DNA of 64,000 nucleotides from Pseudoalteromonas peptidolytica (lineage in GTDB: Bacteria > Pseudomonadota > Gammaproteobacteria > Enterobacterales > Alteromonadaceae), in contig NZ_WEHZ01000026.1 in the NCBI RefSeq assembly GCF_012641745.1, positions 16,133-80,132 on the forward strand. Direction: 5' to 3'. The position numbers and the translations under genes were made by a program. This document shows positions 62,489 to 64,000 of the stretch, in pieces; the first letter of the stretch is position 1; each line of letters opens with the position of its first letter. Below the pieces are notes generated by a model. It searched no databases, had not been told where the DNA came from, and worked only from the letters and a program-made list of their open reading frames with translations.

Positions 62489-63850
62489 TTAACATTTTTG
62501 CGGGTCATGTAATTTTGCAATCGCAGAGCGTACTCGCAGGCACCCTTTTTCTGCAGGGCAATTCTCTGCACTTTTACAAGCTGGGAACTGCGCATCATCA
62601 CTGGCTGGCTCTGCCATAAATGACGCTACCATACCGCGCTGAAATACCAATGCTAAGGTTGAGCCACCATAGCTGAAATAACCCAGCTCTTGACCTTTTT
62701 TGACGTATTGGCCTTCATCAACTGTGATTTCTACCGATGAAATTTCGGTGATCCCAATTGGGATCACAGCAACCAGCCCTCTACCGAATTCATCTTCGAT
62801 AAAAACAATACCACGCGTGTTTACCATAGCTTGATAGCCTTGAGATTCAGTGCCAGCACTGGCATCAAAGCCCTCACTACGCAATTCACTGAAGGTAAAT
62901 CCTTCAATAGTTTGTTTGCGCACGACTTTACCTGAAATTGGTGCATGCCAACGGTGGTAATCCGCGCCAGAGAGGAAGGATTGCATCACATCTCCACCAA
63001 CAAAAGGCTCGATGAGATAAGAAGGGGTGGGAACATCGTGTTCTTTGCTAATCGCGTTACCGCCGAGCATATCAAACAATGAGTAGGGCTGGCCCTTCAA
63101 CCAGAACTGGTTACAGTATTGCACGTCTCTTGCTATGCGATAAACAGTACCATCATTTGCAGATACGACTATTTTATTGGAGTCATTGGCAGGAAGTGGT
63201 CGATAAGTGTCAAGATCTAACTCTCGATGGAAAAAATCATTATATGAGGTAAAGCCCCAGTAAGTTTGCGTTCTATCTGCATAGTTTTTTGCCTGAGATA
63301 GACAAAGTTGCTCTTGGGCACTTTGAGATAGCCAGCCCGTCGGTGCGGGGATTGTGCCTTCAGGATTGAGCACAACTTTAGACTCTTCTGAGTCTAAGTA
63401 AGTCTGCCACGCTTGAAGTACTTGTGTAAGCCTAGCATTAAACTCATTCATAACGAATAGCTTATTCCCTGATGGAACAAACATGTAGAAAACAAACAGT
63501 TTGGACATAGGGAAAGTTTCTTTTTCGAACTCAGGGGCACGTTGAATAACGTAGTTAATAGCAACGAGCCATTGCGACAGAGTCTCAAAAGCTCGATATG
63601 GCTCGGGTACTTCAGTTAACATCTGGGTGGCGAAACGCCTAGCGGTGCTGTCGCTACTCGGTGTGCATGAAAGGTAATCCGAAAGTGCCTGAACTGCGGG
63701 TTCATAGCTACCAGAAAAAGCCAGTTCAGCTTGAGTCAAAGTTTCTTTTTGCCACTTTACAATTTGCTCAACCTTATGGTTATCCTCAGGGCTAATTTCT
63801 GCCTGACGACTTTCACTAACAACACGTAAAATATTCATGATTTCTTTCAT
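62489..63850 (-). CDS. PsiD/phosphatidylserine-decarboxylase-like pyruvoyl enzyme
   Basis: About 453 residues with a distinct N-terminal region (about 30-200; 'LSQWLVAINYVIQ', 'FNARLTQVLQAW') like that of PsiD-type decarboxylases (the family of fungal L-tryptophan decarboxylase). A PSD-type catalytic domain follows ('YNDFFHREL', 'SANDGTVY', 'DYHRWHAPISG' with the conserved His, and 'SYGGSTLALVF' with the GGST self-cleavage serine that yields the pyruvoyl group). No membrane helix is obvious, unlike bacterial Psd. It would decarboxylate phosphatidylserine or an aromatic/other amino acid; substrate uncertain. ATG 63850 has AAGGAG upstream; the in-frame GTG at 63889 is less likely. Confidence 0.82.
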   Translation of the reverse strand: MKEIMNILRVVSESRQAEISPEDNHKVEQIVKWQKETLTQAELAFSGSYEPAVQALSDYLSCTPSSDSTARRFATQMLTEVPEPYRAFETLSQWLVAINYVIQRAPEFEKETFPMSKLFVFYMFVPSGNKLFVMNEFNARLTQVLQAWQTYLDSEESKVVLNPEGTIPAPTGWLSQSAQEQLCLSQAKNYADRTQTYWGFTSYNDFFHRELDLDTYRPLPANDSNKIVVSANDGTVYRIARDVQYCNQFWLKGQPYSLFDMLGGNAISKEHDVPTPSYLIEPFVGGDVMQSFLSGADYHRWHAPISGKVVRKQTIEGFTFSELRSEGFDASAGTESQGYQAMVNTRGIVFIEDEFGRGLVAVIPIGITEISSVEITVDEGQYVKKGQELGYFSYGGSTLALVFQRGMVASFMAEPASDDAQFPACKSAENCPAEKGCLRVRSAIAKLHDPQKC

Positions 63851-63941
63851 TTGAGTGCTCTCCTTAATAAGAGCAGGGCGGGATCGCACTTTTAGCTAAT
63901 TTATGATCAAATAGCGCCAATCCCATTGCTAGGCGCAACCA

Positions 63942-64000
63942 ATGAACCTGATTGAACACCTTACAGTTGTAGAAGAAACTCGCTCTGATATTAACAAAAA
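63942..64000 (+). mobile_element. Start of ISAs1-type transposase gene (partial, continues beyond window)
   Basis: An ATG at 63942 opens 19 codons (MNLIEHLTVVEETRSDINK) to the right edge. The sequence resembles the N-terminus of ISAs1/H-repeat-type DDE transposases (leading 'HL..VEE.R.D....KH' pattern). An insertion sequence likely begins near 63.9 kb. I could not identify its terminal inverted repeat with confidence. Confidence 0.55.

Overview
The window looks like a chromosomal segment of a marine gammaproteobacterium of the Alteromonadales, most likely Pseudoalteromonas. This is inferred from protein content (a SapC-like protein, a large TonB-dependent receptor paired with a tryptophan-halogenase-like flavoprotein, HelD, HrpA, BepA and DUF2069 proteins), from the low GC content and from a recurrent ATACCAA...TTGGTAT mobile repeat. 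No database was searched. No rRNA, tRNA or CRISPR array was found.

1-17.5 kb is mostly housekeeping and signalling: a partial DUF5916 protein, HelD-type helicase, a glutamate-dehydrogenase-family enzyme, a RimK-like ATP-grasp ligase broken by a frameshift, a GAF-PAS hybrid histidine kinase, a secreted endonuclease/exonuclease/phosphatase protein, an ankyrin membrane protein, an overlapping arsC-wrbA-DUF2069 operon, the periplasmic protease BepA, a TusA-like protein and an AI-2E/PerM transporter. 16.5-27.3 kb is a carbohydrate block: a LacI-family repressor divergent from pgi, then zwf-pgl, then a TonB-dependent receptor and a halogenase-like gene. A near-palindromic operator, TGACAGCGTTGTCA, occurs identically once before pgi and twice before the receptor, so the adjacent LacI protein probably controls both.

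27.3-42.6 kb is the most notable region: a tightly packed six-gene operon on the minus strand. In order of transcription it encodes a family 2 glycosyltransferase, a type I PKS (KS-AT-DH-degenerate ER region-KR-ACP), a one-module NRPS (TubC docking-C-A-PCP-terminal C/E-like domain), a secreted protein with a CxxCH motif and a C-terminal chitin-binding-type domain, an MFS exporter and a hexapeptide acyltransferase. The A-domain pocket reads like a glycine code and no thioesterase is present. The likely product is a polyketide-glycine conjugate, perhaps glycosylated and acylated, released by the terminal C/E-like domain. I do not recognise this exact gene set.

43-64 kb holds SapC, an isoaspartyl peptidase/asparaginase, a CBS protein, HrpA, a response regulator with a PilZ protein, PhzF, YaiI and GFA proteins, an ACT protein, a GrpB protein, a lipoprotein peptidase with a partner, a POT transporter with a large insertion, an amidohydrolase, a GH18 protein without a signal peptide, an unknown protein, a PsiD/phosphatidylserine-decarboxylase-like enzyme, and the first codons of an ISAs1-type transposase at the right edge. 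At least four clear copies plus one decayed copy of a MITE-like repeat are scattered through the window. One copy supplies the stop codon of the GFA gene and another lies between the receptor and the halogenase-like gene.
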